From Onchocerca lupi (lineage: Eukaryota; Nematoda; Chromadorea; Rhabditida; Onchocercidae): 64,000 bases of DNA. How positions within the stretch are numbered: the first letter of the stretch is position 1; the number at the start of each line of letters is the position of its first letter. The position numbers were made by a program, and so were the translations under genes. Positions 42,101-56,662 of the stretch are shown piece after piece. The stretch covers positions 44,089-108,088 of the forward strand of contig JAOVVO010000234.1 in NCBI GenBank assembly GCA_028564675.1, read 5' to 3'. The notes beneath the pieces were generated by a model that was given only the letters and a program-made list of their open reading frames with translations, had not been told where the DNA came from and did no database searches.

Positions 42101-43329
42101 TTCCTCAATGGATGGATCAAAACTTGCAATATTTGTATTTTGTATGCGCTTGCATTATATTCGGTGCAATGGTGTACAAGGAAAGGAGAAAAAGAACCTG
42201 AATGAAAAAAAATTCTTTGTGGATACTGAGTGGGAGAAAATAAAATGAAAGAGTATTAGAAGGGTTTATGAAGGGTACGAATCGAAAAAGAAGACATATC
42301 ACCGAATGAAAAGAACGGGTTATCGATAATACATTTATATATTGTTTGATGATTCTTCAAGTGCTATTATCATCATCGGCATCAAAAATCATTTTTTTAT
42401 GGGGTTTGAATAGAATTCTAAATGAATAGCTTTCAATTTGTGCCAATTAAATGTAAAAGGCAGGGAAGACAGCAGCTCGTTTTAATAATATTTTCAATTC
42501 CCCTCGTCAATATTACAACGAATTTTTAGGATTTTTTCAATCCTTTCAGCTCAAAAGAATAGGAATTGTTGAGAATTTTGCTAAAAATGCATAATTAAAT
42601 AAATTTAAACTAATTTTATTCGAAATTTAATTGTCAAATAAATTTTCAAGATTATTTTCAAGGTCGAATTATTTTGACAGCAGCGAGTAATATAGTACGC
42701 TAGTATACTCCAGCACATTTCCAGGTAGTCAATTTTTCAGTGTTAAAAATACCAGTACTCGCCATGATTCATTAATGAGGCAAGAACTCATAATGTCAGC
42801 CAACAAAACATTTTTTATTCATCCACCTGGTGATAGGTTGCTATTCCTAATCATTCGCTTATAACTGCTATCAATCAAACCAAATCAAGAGGTGGAAAGT
42901 CAAAATTGGCATTCTCTTCCAAAATTGATGATCCATTTAATTTAATTTAATTGATTTTCTTTTAGCCAATTAATTTCAGAAACATAAATCACGAAATTGA
43001 CAGATTTAGTTTTTCATAAATGTTTCTAATACATGAATGAAACTGATGTGCGATCCGCTCAAGCATATTGAATATTGTTAAAAAAATTATATTGAGCTTT
43101 GAATAAATCGGTAAGTCTTATTTGGATTAAATGAATTAATTCACCTAATTCAAAATTAAGTTATCCCCAGTGGCTTATTTATTCAACTTAATAATTTAAT
43201 AACGGAACAATTTCTTACATTAAAACAAGCAAAAACTTTACCAAAAAAGTTGAACTTTTTTCCAAAATATAACAAAATCGGAATATCTTTTAACTAAGGA
43301 AATTTTCCAAGAACAAAGTAAAGATCAAT

Positions 43330-43404
43330 CTTAATCGCTTTGCACATAAGATCCTTAGCGAAGTAAATTACTTCGTTAAGGATTTCATGTGCAGAGTGAT
43401 TAAG
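43330..43404 (+). ncRNA. Candidate small hairpin RNA (pre-miRNA-like)
   Basis: A 75-base sequence folds into one near-perfect stem: 37 positions per arm and a minimal loop around 43366-43368. The arms begin CTTAATCGCTTTGCACAT and, read as complement of the 3' arm, CTTAATCACTCTGCACAT. In plus-strand RNA four of the five non-Watson-Crick positions are G.U wobbles and only one is an A/C mismatch. Length and isolation suit a pre-miRNA or hairpin siRNA, and the tight loop also suits a small palindromic element. I do not recognise either arm as a known miRNA. Confidence 0.35.
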
Positions 43405-46400
43405 GAAATTAATAGAGCACGAATTAAGAAAGTATAAGGAGAAAATTTGGATTTTTCTATATATTATAAATTTTATTGAAAAGAGACTAATTAATAAGAG
43501 AAAAAAGATTAGCGTTTATTATGAATATCTATCATATTTATGCATAAGTAAGAAACAAGGAAAGAGATTATCAATAACTACTTCCATCACTGATAATAGG
43601 AAATGCGACGCGTAAACTGAAAGCTGGTGACAATTTCACTAGCTTATGACTTTATGACCTTGTACCAACAGCATATAACGAACAAATTGTAGTAATTTAT
43701 AATATTTATTCTATTAAATAGAAGAAAGAAAATTGTAGCCGAAATTGATGTAAAACGATATGCATATCTGCTTTCTTGCATTTGTGAAACCAAAATTTAA
43801 AATTAAAAAATTCAAAGCTAAATGGTTTCGAAATTTCGAGAAAAGAAGTTTAACGTTGATCAGCACTTTCAAATTTTGCAGATTTCAAAAAATTGTGGGA
43901 CTTTTTTTAGCACGGATCAGTATTTTGACTAGATGATAAGATGATTTGTGATCAAGTGCGGAATAATTAAATTGATTCTTGGATTCAAACTCAAAAAGTA
44001 ATTTTCAAGAAATGTTGAAAGATTTAACATATGAATAACGGCATTGTGCAGGTTGAGGCAAAATTGTATAGGCCATTCTCAATGATCTGATTAAAATGAG
44101 ACACAAATAAATTTCATTTTTTTTCTTAAATTTAGTCATATTTAATGTTCACGAAATTAAAAGGAGAAGATATTATAGATATTTAGATTTTCAGTAATAG
44201 ATTATTCCCATCACTCAGGAACACCATATATATCCCAGTTTACTTTTTTCCAATTTTAGGCTGTTATTTTTATCACATTTACAGTACTCTTTTTTCGGAG
44301 ATTTACTTACTTCTGCTAGCAAAGGAATGGATAAATTTGATTTAGGGCAGGTATCGAATAAAAGATGGAAAAAGACATATACTTCTCACTCGTTACAACC
44401 AAAAACAAAACCAATCTTGTCATGAGTTCATCAAAGGAAGTAAAACTTTCGAAATTTTATGAAAAGCCAACGTTGTCTGCCACCAGAATGCAACCGCATC
44501 AATTGCTGATCCTTTCGTACCCACTCACCCCAAATATATTGACTTCACATTTTGAACAGATGCCAAGGATACATGAAATGGTTAGATCGTTCCATCAAAG
44601 CGAAATGATAGAGGGGGAGAAAAAGAGCGGTATACTGTACTGTATTCCGTTGCCACTTCCACTCATCATCATCATCACCGACACTTTAATAAATAGATAT
44701 AATTTCTTGAAAGTTCTTAAAGTTTAAGAAATAATTAAATAGCAATAATGCGGAAAATGTTCCTCGGTTATAGCTAATTCCAGGTATGTTTGTGATGAAT
44801 AAGAAATGATAATTATAAGCTGTAATCATAAACTTTGTAATTATAAACAAATGTAATTGTAGCTGTAATTATACATAAGACTTTTGATGATTGTAATAAA
44901 CTGGATTTCCTAGAAAATTAATTTCAGAACTAAGAAGAAAACTTAGTAAAGAATAGTTGAGTTTCAGACAATGCTAGCAGGATGAACAATTGTACAGTAT
45001 TAAAATAGTTAATTATTCCTAACTAACTGAAGGTTTGAAACTGTGTGTCAAATTCCTATTCATAACTTAAGGATTATTTGTAAAAATGTATAAGATAATA
45101 AAAGAAGATTCTCATAAAACATATATTTTTCTCCTGATTCAGAAATTTAATAGCACTGTAGATGGATAAAAGAGATTCTTCAAAAATGTCCAACGTGCAT
45201 TTAACTTGTCTTCGTTTATGTAACAAGTAATGATTGAAGAATATCCAAGTAAAATGACAAAATGATGTAATAGAACAGAATTATTTTATAAATGGTTTCT
45301 AAATCACTGAATGTGTATTACTATTACAACACATTGCATTTGGCTACGGTTTTTCGGTGAATAGCACAGAAACGAAGTGGAATCAAGAAAACAAAAATAA
45401 TTTTTACGAAAATTTATGAAATTTTAAGCATAAATTTTTAATTTACTGTCACTTCACTTAGCAGAGAGAGCTATGGAGGAGAAGAAAGTATTTCGCAATG
45501 TGTTGTAGACTTAGCATTGTGGAGACAGATGTGTTTTAGGGGTGATGGATGTGCTTGCCATACAACTACTAAATATCGACAACCACCGGCCACCTGAATT
45601 ACAATTTGAATGCTTTAATTATATGTATTTATCAGATAGAAATAGATTTATATCTACCTGTAAAAGACATCAAGTTTCATCATATCATTTGATAAAAGGG
45701 AAAGTTATTGATTGTGAAATTGTTGGTATTCAGTTCTTCGAAATTTTTTTTACTGAATAGTTTTGATTGTCCATCTATGTAAAAACTATGGATGAATAGC
45801 AGCAATGATAACTTACAGTCATAAACTTAGAGTCATTGGTGAAAGTGTCAATTATCTGAATGAAAAAAATAATAGTTTAATAAGATGGGCATTATAATTG
45901 TGAAGCTTATAGTGATGCATATTTGAATGACTAACAAATTTTGCTTGTATTATAACTGAACAGGCTTTGAATTATTAATGATCTCTTTTGAAGAACTACA
46001 ATGAGAATGATAATAATATTACGATATTTCAAATTATGCACTGACGAGAAAAGAGGAAAATAATAATTTCAAAGAAAAAAAAAGATTATGAAAGCAATTT
46101 TTTAAAGCTTAAAGGACAAACAGATCCAAAATTTAAAAATGTTCCAAAGATATCATCCGAAAGGCATTTTATCAAAACGATGAAATGATGATTTAAATGG
46201 AGTGAAACAGAGCTAAAATAGCACAAGTTGAATTGTATTTGAGAAAAGAGAAATCAATGCTAAATTATGTCGTGACTTGTTATAGCACCTGTCCGTAACA
46301 TAAAAAGTGAAATGTTCGTTACGTATCAAAATTCAAAACAAAGATTAAAGAATACAATTAATAAAATAATGCCAAAATTACATCCAATAATGATATTTGA

Positions 46401-48695
46401 AACAATACTAGAATGAATTACTTTCCATTGTTTAAGAATTTCATATCTTTTACAAATTTTGAAATGACTTTATAAATTGTTTATCCTTGTGAGATGGAAG
46501 TAGTAACCGATGATAAATATTCTGTATCAAATTCAACAGATCATAAAACTATGTGTCATAAGAGACAATTTAGAAAATTGCCTGAAATATGTATTTAAAT
46601 TACATGCCTTTGAATCCTGCACTGTAAAAAAAAACAATTGCTGGAATTTACAGTCGGACTTCTTAATATCACCTGATGGAAATTGACTCTGATGTTTGCT
46701 TTATTTAAAATCAGTCATCAATTGATTCTGCATAAAATGCAAATAAAGTTTGATTAACTTGGAAATTATTTTTTAATTTAATTGACATACAACAATGTCT
46801 TTCTTCTCGGCTTGTTTAAAGCTTCGCGCTAGTCAAATATTTTAGAGAACAAAAATATTCGCAATTTTCGAAAAGGTTAAAACAAATTTTGTGCAGTCGA
46901 AATGAGTCTTGGGATTGAAGTTTATTTGCAAGAAGACGTGAATGAATGAAAGTTTGGCAACGACGGTTGTTCATCGCAGTAGCAAAGATTGAAGTACATT
47001 TTGAGTGACAAGTGGCAATCACAAAATTGCTCCACTGCTTCTCAAGAGAAGAAAAAAATAGGGTAAAAACAACCAGCTCAATTACTAACTTGTCTTTTGC
47101 ATATGTCGTCTGTCTGCAAAATCCGAGTTGAACAGAAAGAGGCGAACCTTATTTCTCTAATATCTCACTCAATAATTGGAATTGTTCGTTTTTCCACAGT
47201 TCATCAAATATGACCCAAAAATTGTCAAAACCAAGCAAAGGTATGCTTATATATATGTACGTGCACATGGCTCACTATAGTATCTGTCTGTGAAAATTTT
47301 AGAAAATTATTTTCTGAATGTGGCAGGTAGAAAAACTTCTTCGCACAGCACATATAGCAAACAAATAAATGAACAGAAATGCTCTATTTTACCTACCATC
47401 TTACCTCAATTCGTCACCATCTTAATCCTTCACGAAACGACAACCATGAGAGTGTACACTGCCTACTACTTCTTCACTGTTCTATTAAAATTGAGATGGT
47501 GTTCTTCTTTCAAAAAACAAAAAAAAAGGTTCATCTTCGTTGATACTTGGTAAGTGAAAATTTATACAGAATGTTACAGATAGGAGTTACAAGTGGGTAA
47601 TTATTATGCAGCAATTATAAAGAGTCGAAGATTAAAAAAGTATTGCGAAGGAACATTATGCATGATGCGGATATCGTAAATCAAGCAAGTATTATTACAT
47701 CATATGATTACCATAGATTGATAGTAATCTACAGTTCAAGAATTGTTATATAAAAATATTTTTTCCGAATTATAGATCAAAATTATTGAAATAATTGGAT
47801 TTCCTGAGTTATAAATCGAAAATTATCTTAATAATACAACTTGCCATTCATCAATTTTTTTGCAATAACGATAGCTGTTCGCGAACTGTTCATAAGTATC
47901 TCAAATATATCGTTTACAATTTAAACTGCTGCCTATGGTACACTAGGTTATTTGTCGTTTGCATTTTATGAGCATTTCACTAAATTTCCTTTTTATTTTC
48001 ACTTCATTTTATGGTCCGATGAAAAATAATCGTTGAAGTAAATTTAACTTCATATATATATGTGCATGTCACTCCATTTCCAGCCATTAAATCATGAAAC
48101 AATTCCCAGTCACTGACTAGAAATGAATCGAAGATTAACTACTTATTTTTAATTTCAAGTTATTTCTAGTTTCCCGAGTATACCACAATAAATAACTCTA
48201 AATAAAAATAAACTAGGCAAAAATAAATATGCAATAAACACAAGGCATGTGTTCAGATTCATAATTATTTTTATCCTTGAATTTTTTTCTTTTTCAATTT
48301 CAGTTAAAATTTTGCAACAGAATGATTTTGCTTCTCAAGAAAAACTGAAATAGGAATGGATGGTTTTTGAGTAGCAATTCCACTTCGATCCATCAAATTA
48401 TTGGTAAAAATAAGATGACTCAAACCGATACAAAAAGGTGGACTAAAATCACAACTTACAATTCTTTTCATGAAAAAAAAATGTGAAATAATGACTAAAA
48501 TGTTAGTTGGAATACTTGAATTATTGCTACTATTGGATATAACTAAAGGAAGACCAAAATATTTGTCATCTGGATAAATGGAAAAAGAGCAGCAAGAATG
48601 CTACATTCAGCTGAGCTTCGTAAACTTTTTCTTCTCTTTGATGAGTATGATTGTTTAATAGTTGAATTCGGATAAGAAGCGAAGGAAAAGGATAA

Positions 48696-48785
48696 GGAAT
48701 GAATAAATGAACAAATGAATGAATGAATAAATAAATGAATTGATAAACTGAATGAATGGATAGAGGATGGATGTATGAATGGAGG
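48696..48785. repeat. Degenerate (GAAT/AAAT)n tandem repeat
   Basis: Repeated GAATGAATAAATAAAT-type tetranucleotides with drift into GGATGGATG. Confidence 0.75.
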
Positions 48786-49473
48786 AGAAACTATAACTAT
48801 ACTCACGAGAAAAAATCTAGAAAAAAGTGAAATTAATCATTTTTTTTTTTTTATTTTTTAAACCAAGTAGTATGTCAAGCAATTTTCGCAAATTGTTTTC
48901 TTTTTTCACAGAAGTGAAATCCAGCATTCCTTGTTCAATACTCTCCTAATGAAATGAATCTGTCAACTAATTTCAGTACTGAAAGTTTTATTTATTAACT
49001 TTCACTTTCATATTTCAAAATTTCAGTTAAGCTAAAATCATACTTATTTATAAATATTCGAATACTTCAACACCTCTTTATGATAAAGAGCATACAAAAA
49101 ATGTGCAGATATAATAACTGGCTGATGGCTTGGCACACAATGATTTGAAATTTTGTTTCGAAAATCCTCAAATAACAGGCGTGACAGGCCTTTTGTGACG
49201 TAAACTGAATTAATTTGATATTGTGCATCTTTTGATTGCCACAAAAGATATTGATTTTCTGGAATATCTGATTTAAAGTGATAATTGTTCGGTTCTTTTT
49301 TTTTCTCACAAGCTTTCATTTTCATATTTATTATCAATAGTATCAGTTTTATTAAAAAATATTTCAAATGAACATACCAAAAGAGAAAGAATTGTTTATA
49401 AAGTCATCGCATTTTCTCGCCTCCTATAGTTTCCATACATATCGATCTTTCTGCAAACAAATACGGTAGATTT

Positions 49474-49475
<2 letters not shown>

Positions 49476-49507
<32 letters not shown>
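49476..49507. repeat. Poly(T), 32 bases
   Basis: Uninterrupted homopolymer. It could be the tail of a minus-strand retroposed sequence, but no source sequence or target-site duplication is evident. Confidence 0.85.
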
Positions 49508-52500
49508 CTGTCTCATATCACTCTGCTCAATGTGATATGGCACTTATATCACATTATTAATACTAAGCGTTCCCTTAAATTTTTTATGACAATTAACGCA
49601 ATTGATTCGTGACAGTTTTCTGTTTGACAAACTTTAGCGAAACTATGAATTACGAATTATAAGTTTTTATTTCCTCGATATCTGACTGAATTGGACTAGC
49701 ACTTAAATTAACTACATAAAATAAAATCCAATTTTAACAGCCTCTTTCATTGCAATTTCATCCTATCATTAATAGTTTAAACAAATTTCATATTAACTGT
49801 GTGTAATTCTTTGCTAACAAAATCGTAAATTATAAAGAAATAATGTGAGCGCCGACAAAGTTTTAACAAGAAGTTTTAAATTCAAAACAAAACCGGACAA
49901 ACTCTCCTGTTCCTTGTTCGTAGCATCCAAATAGCTCTTATATATTGATAGTGCATTGTACTGATAAAAATTGGACGGAAATTCATTTTTCATTGGAAAA
50001 AAAAACGTGTTGCTTTTAACTAACATTTTCGACTTTGTAACAGAGAATGCTCATATACTGATAAAATGAATGCAAAGTTTGTCTGCTTGATGATGAATAT
50101 TTGGCTGAAGAATTGAGACGTAAGATGATAGGACTGCTCTAACAAACAAATTTTTAGTGATAAGTAAGACTGATTGGCTCCGATATCGACAGGCATCAAC
50201 TACTCAAAGAATAGTGCAAATATATGATTCAAATAAAAGAAAGAAAAAATCATTTAGCAAAAAAAATTATATGAGATATAAAATTTCTCATTTAATTCTC
50301 ATATAATTGAAATTTCATGAATAAAGTTGATCTTCAATCTATCCTCACTTAAGATGAAAATATCTAAAATGAAAATACATCGCCTGTGTAAAAAATATTT
50401 TATTTATTTTTAAAATGTGAGAATGATCCAAAAATCTTTCCTAAATTCGTTTCAACAAACAGTTTCACTGTGGTCATCAAATGATAACAACTTGTCCATC
50501 TTGTTTCCACATGTAGAAGATCATTCTTGCGCATATTAGCTTTATTAATTAAATGTAAAATGCATGTTCTTTGAACTGGTTTAAATATGCTTTCACGAAA
50601 CCATTCTAATATTTAGATAAGAATGAAATCATCAATATAAAATATAACTCTAAACTTACAAACAAAGAATAGAAAAATAGAAATCCATCTTTCAGACTTG
50701 TTTTTTGAAGAAAATTCAGTAGACAAAGCATCGAGAAATCTCGGAAGTCACGCTAAATACGGAAGGACATAGTCAGAATGGATTTCCCACTGTCCCATTT
50801 GCCTTTTTATCAATAATTAGAAATATGCTTAATACCATTTACAAAATAGCATATCAGATTACTTAAAGGTGAATCTATTCGCAAAATTACCAAATGGATT
50901 CGAATTTTAAAATAATTTTTCGGTTCACGTCGTCAACGGTTGTGCATTGCTAACTAATGTGCGATATGCAGCTTTAAACTCCGAAGGATCACTATGAAAT
51001 CGTAATTTTCAATTATTTTTAAAATACGAAATTATTTAATCAAATAAATCACTAAAAGACAACAGCTTTAACAAAAATTGTTCTCATATAATTTTAAAAA
51101 GAGAAAAAAAAAATCACTTCCAGAGACGAGAACAAAAGCTTTTTCGTGGATTTGTTCCTGAATTCTTTCACGATATAATATTCTTCGTTTTTTTTCGGTT
51201 CAATTATTTTGCATCGCAATTTTGACCTCTTTCTTCAAGCAATGGATTTTTTAAATATCTTAGTAAATAATGAATGAAAGAAGACATGCATCGAGAATAA
51301 TAGAAATTTCTCGATATAAATGAACCGTGAAGGAATAACTGAAATTTATTCGCACTCTGAGTTCAGAGATTGCTCAGCTCTTTTATAATTACATCGACTC
51401 GACAATCATATCGTTTTAGAGAATTAATAAATTACGACACCGATAAAGTATATTAAAGTGTTCGTTAGATTAGTTCAATTCAACTCTGAAACTTGCGGGA
51501 GTTACTTAGATGGATTCCTCACTAATAAGTTTCATCATGAGGGTTATGGATAGATAAAAATCTTTTTCGTCGCATCCAATTCATTGACTGATTGATAGTT
51601 TGAATCCCATTGAGGTTTTGAAGTCTGATTTACGAGCGTTGTGAAAAAAGAGTCTGACTTTGGAATAATTTCATCATTGTAATCTTCCATAAAATAGTTT
51701 AAATAAAAGATTTATGTTGTATGGAAATTATCACTTCTTTAAAATTATTCCTCATTATCACAATGATACATATCAGTTTATAATCTTATCACAGGTTACA
51801 CATTTATAGTGTAGCAAGTTTGAGATATGAAAATATTTTATTTCGAAAGAAAATTACGAAATTCAATTTTTTACAAATTTGAGAGAAGTGAACGAGTAAA
51901 AAATAGCAATAGTTTGTATTTGACAGTTGACAATAGCAACAAGAGAATAGGTTAATGGTGCAATAAAGGTACGGCTACTACCTGGGAGTGATTCTTGGAT
52001 AGATTAAAGATTTATTCGGTCACACCGATACTCAGGTATATAGAATAGGTGATTCCAAGTGAGGACACAAAAGACATTTCAGCTATTAAAAATTGATGAC
52101 TAATTCCTGGCTCCTTCTATCTTTCTTTCTCCCTATCTCTCTCTCTCTCTATGAAAAAGTCTATAATTAGTGATTTGTGTCGCAGAATGATGCTCTTCAA
52201 AATGGTCATTGTCACAATTTGAAATATATTTTATTTTAATACAATACTACTCCCTTCGAATATATAAACAGTTCATTTCCTCTTAGCACTTTGTCTCATT
52301 TCTTCGTGTCCTTTCAATAGCCAATTTCCACAAATCGAGCATTTTATTGTCTCATCAAATATTTTTTATTTAAAATTTAATTGCTTTTCTTTCGATGGCA
52401 CCAATCAGTTAGTGCAATAGTAATAATAGTAACAAGTAGTATCTTTCAAGATAGCGGTAGGAATGATTGGTTTTAATATCAGTAAGATTAATAGTAATAA

Positions 52501-53594
52501 TCATTGATCTGGGCAGTTTGAAAGGTCATCAATTCTTATTTTCCAAGATGACTTCGTTATCATCGTCGTTATTATCGCCTGATTTCACCGTTTATAAAAC
52601 ATGAAGATTGCTTTTTAAGATTAGTTGATTTATTATAGGCAATAAAGAAGTAGTGAAAGCACAATTTACAAGTATTAACAAAATTCAGCAAGCATTCTGA
52701 ATATTTTAATGGATCAGTAGCAAATATCAATTTCCATGGTACTTAACCTGCATTCATTTTTATCTTTTTACTATCTTTTTTGATACAAAAACTTGGGATA
52801 GACAAGAATAAAAAAGCGTGGATTAATTAGATGGGTTAATTAGGATACAAAAAATTTATGGTTATGAAAATATAAAACTAATTTTCTGCATGACGATAAA
52901 TGGCAAAAAAGAGAAAGGAAAGAAGGAGCAATGAAACATTATCATTGACGATGTTGATGACAAACTTTAATGATACCAGAAAAACAATGGTTTTGTATTG
53001 ATACCATGTAGTATGAATGACATTTTTAATAATCTTATAAATCAGATCAGTTATTTCAATGATTAATTGTAAAATTCTTCAGAATCTTTACAAGATGAGT
53101 TGGCGCAGCAGGATTTTTGCTAATATTGTATTGATGCTATACTGTAATGACTAATGTTATTCGAAATACGTTAGATATATGCTGCCGAAGAGCTGGTCCA
53201 GTGAATGGATTTTCCAATTAAAATCTCTTTTAATGGGCTTTGTTTTTTTTTTTTTTTCGTAAAAATAAAACAATAAATGAGTGGAAAATGATTTATCATC
53301 TAGAACTACTTAAAAAAATTTCAATTGACACTTAAGACATATTCGATTAAAAAAATGATAGAAACTTGTTGATAATAATCAAAATCTTCGTGAATTTTAA
53401 AAGTTAATTTCAAAATTGAGGTCTAGAAGATTGTCTAATCCTTCATTTTCACTTTTTCCTACGGTAACCAATAAAAAAAATCGTCCATCGCAATTATGTT
53501 CGTTTCTAAAAATATTACTGTGTTCAATGTAAGTTCATCGAAAAAGCAAAATATAGAAAATGATTACGTATTCATAATTTTTATACTGTTAAGA

Positions 53595-53727
53595 GGAAGC
53601 TATGAAATAATAAATATAGATAAAGAAAAGGGAAGTTAGGGATTTTTAACTGATTGACAAAATTAACTGATTGACAAGATAACTTCAGATCAAAATAAAT
53701 CAGATGCAGCCTTTCAAATAATTTATT
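53595..53727 (+). repeat. Direct duplication, copy 1
   Basis: Starts GAAGCTATGAAATAATAA and ends with a 31-base block beginning AAATCAGATGCAGCC that is identical in copy 2 about 510 bases on. Inside, AACTGATTGACAA is itself repeated in tandem. Function unknown. Confidence 0.75.
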
Positions 53728-54119
53728 GCTTGCTCATTTAACCATAATCAGTGATTAAATTGAATGCCACCAATTGGTGAAATTGTTAATTATTAGTACT
53801 GGTTAGAGGGAAATGTTCCGGTAAATGATATGGCAAAGCCGCCTTATAAGTAACAATACAAGATAAGTTTGAATGCAGTTAAGTCACTATCCACACTTAG
53901 TAATCGAAAATTTCGAGCACTATATTTTTTCATTATTATTAAGTAAAAATCGAGATTACAAGACAGTCTCATGCAATTATTTCTTCAGATAATTGCTCGA
54001 CTTTAACTCCTATATGATTTTATCCCGGATTTCCGGAAAGGTCCAAAAGCTACATTAAAATGTCTCATTTATTCAGCCACTTGAAAATATTTCAAAATAA
54101 CAAATTCATAAAAGATAAG

Positions 54120-54239
54120 AGAAAGCTATGAAATAATAAGACTAGAAAAAAAGAAAAGAAAGTTAAGAATTTTTATCTAAATTGATAGGATAACTTCAAA
54201 TTCTCCATAAATCAGATGCAGCCTTTCAAATAATTTATT
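54120..54239 (+). repeat. Direct duplication, copy 2
   Basis: The diverged partner of 53595-53727. It keeps AAGCTATGAAATAATAA, GATAACTTCA and the identical 31-base end, but lacks the inner tandem repeat. Confidence 0.75.
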
Positions 54240-55924
54240 ACTTTTCTTCCTTTCAACCACACTTAGACAATATATTAGAGGATGTTAAGAGTTTCTTCAG
54301 TACGTGTAGGCTTTGTTCAAATTTCAATTTGAAATCACAATTTTTGAAAACCGCAACATTCGTCCTTGAATGAAGCAAATGTGACAGGGCGCGCCATCTA
54401 TCTCTCCGGTATATCAAATTTGCTATTTCAGCTTTATTTTTCTCTCCTATTTTATGCTTCTTCAATTTTCAGCACTGATTGTAAATTATACTCAATGCTT
54501 CCTCAAACCGAAAAATCCACGAAGGAAAATTCCTCATGAGATAAAATAAGTTGAAATTTTCTTCAGTCAGTGTCTTTCAGTTGGTGGAACATCTGCTTAG
54601 AATTTTGAAATATGTTTACTTCAAATTTTATAGTTGGATCTAAATATAACAGTGTCAAATAGATCAACAACCAAGGCAAAAGCGAAATCAGAAAAGGGAA
54701 AGAAGCATTCTGCATTAAAATAGTTGTTAATTGTTGCTTAAGGGGAGCAATCAATGAAAAGGCGTTAAATCCATTTCAGCATGAATTCATACTCGCTAAT
54801 TAACAACATATCAGAAAAGAGCTCTCAGTGCTATTGAAACAAAGAAAGACACTAACAAAGCACCAAATTTAGCTTGGCACTACGAGATGGGAAGATTTCA
54901 AGTCGTTTTTCATCATTAAAATTCACTCTACGAAAATCGCTTTCAATCAAAATATTGAAGCGGTAATCTGATGACTTTTTGGAACATTTGTGAAAAAAAT
55001 TTGAATAGTTTTTCTCAACTTTTGCTTTTAATTTATGCATTTGAATGCGATAGTTTGAATGTTCCGATAATATAATAACTTGATAAAATTACGATTTCAT
55101 ACTCTCTAGAACAAGATCAAATTAGAATAGCTGCTCAAAAAAATTATATGATTGTTAACGACATATTATGAGCTACAAGAAATTTTGAACTTCACCAGAA
55201 AAGCTTATTTACTTCAAACGACTTATAAACAAATTATGTTTGATTATACATCCTGCATTTGTTCACTATTTCATCTTTAACTCTATATTTTAGAAAAGAG
55301 ATCTTTTATTTTCAGAAAATACGAAGAGAAATATTACATCTGTAGATTTTATAATTCATTTCTCTGCTGCCTAATAACGTCAAAGAATGGAATGAGGAAA
55401 GGATAAAGTGCCGCTTCAAAAAAATTTTTTCAAATTTTGATTGCAAGCCAAAAACTGATGCTAAATTTACTCTATTCTCTGATATCTGAAGATCTCAAGT
55501 TGTATTATGATGCTTCATTACGGGGTTTTTGAAATTGTTACCTAAAATGCTGATTTTCACAGCATTCAGTTTTTGGATTCTGTTTAACGACTTTGGCTCT
55601 ATCCTTCCTTTCCAATCATTTAATTAAATATTGCTCGAATGCAAAAATCCCTTAACCGTACATTGATTACGGAATTATTTCGGAATTTTGGATGAAAATC
55701 AAATACCAATTTCACTGGCATGTTTAAATTTTCAGAAATTTTATGACTTTTTTTAAAAATCTCAACTTCATGACCGTAATCCTTTACGTCAAATAATAGG
55801 ATGATCATTGCTGTGTTACAAGTTGAACGAAAATTCTTTACCACTAATGAGAAGAATCCACGCGTTTGATGATATTTGGTAATCACTCTTTTTCTTTTTC
55901 TTCTCTTCCTATTTTCTCCTTTTT

Positions 55925-55928
<4 letters not shown>

Positions 55929-55968
<40 letters not shown>
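55929..55968. repeat. Poly(A), 40 bases
   Basis: The longest homopolymer in the window, bounded upstream by a pyrimidine-rich stretch. Its exact length may be an assembly estimate. Confidence 0.85.
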
Positions 55969-55970
<2 letters not shown>

Positions 55971-56590
55971 ATATTTTTGAAATTTGAAACTAGTTTCAGT
56001 CGATCCTTCGATCGCTGAAGGAGGAGAGGAAGACCAATAATATATCATAATTGCCAATCTACTACATGCTCCTCTTCTTAGTAAACAATTCTACTCGCTG
56101 AATACTTGCTACTTGCTAAGGGTTAAATTACATAATACAGAAAGTTTGATTGTTTCTAAAATTACGGTACTCTTTTGAAATTCTCTTCTTACTTTCTATC
56201 CTACCGTCAGTTGATCATTTCCTTACCATTGACCGATAATATTCGAAATATATAAACATTTTTTAATAGGTATATCATTGGAAAAAAAAACATTAATTTT
56301 TTTGAACAATAAACTAATAAGGATATTAATGCCAAAATCCTAAATTTTAAAATTTTAGCACGATTTTTTGGATTTTTAGTAACATTCTCATCGTTTGCGG
56401 AATAAATTCATAATTACAATGTTTGTCAGCCAATAGCTAATCCAACAGCTAGTCGGATAAGATCAGTTTAGTAGAACTTTTAGATGTTTAGTGCAAAAAT
56501 CGAAATTAATGTCAGGAAATCATCACGCATCAGATCATCATATTCCCGAAAGAAATTCACATCGTTAGCTACTTTATCATTTTCTCTCTA

Positions 56591-56662
56591 CATATTATCA
56601 TGGACTACTGAAGGTCATAATTATCATACATATTATCATGGACTACTGGAGGTCATTATTAT
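56591..56662. repeat. 38-bp tandem duplication
   Basis: ACATATTATCATGGACTACT occurs at 56591 and again at 56629, followed each time by G(A/G)AGGTCAT. One near-exact duplication. Confidence 0.8.

Noticed and set aside
44365..44727. 120-codon plus-strand frame starting with ATG
   Set aside because: Composition is near coding-like, but I see no homology, no acceptor near the start and no partner exon. Worth only an RNA-seq check.
55620..56057. 145-codon minus-strand frame with a poly-Phe run
   Set aside because: Produced by the 40-base poly(A); no domain on either side.
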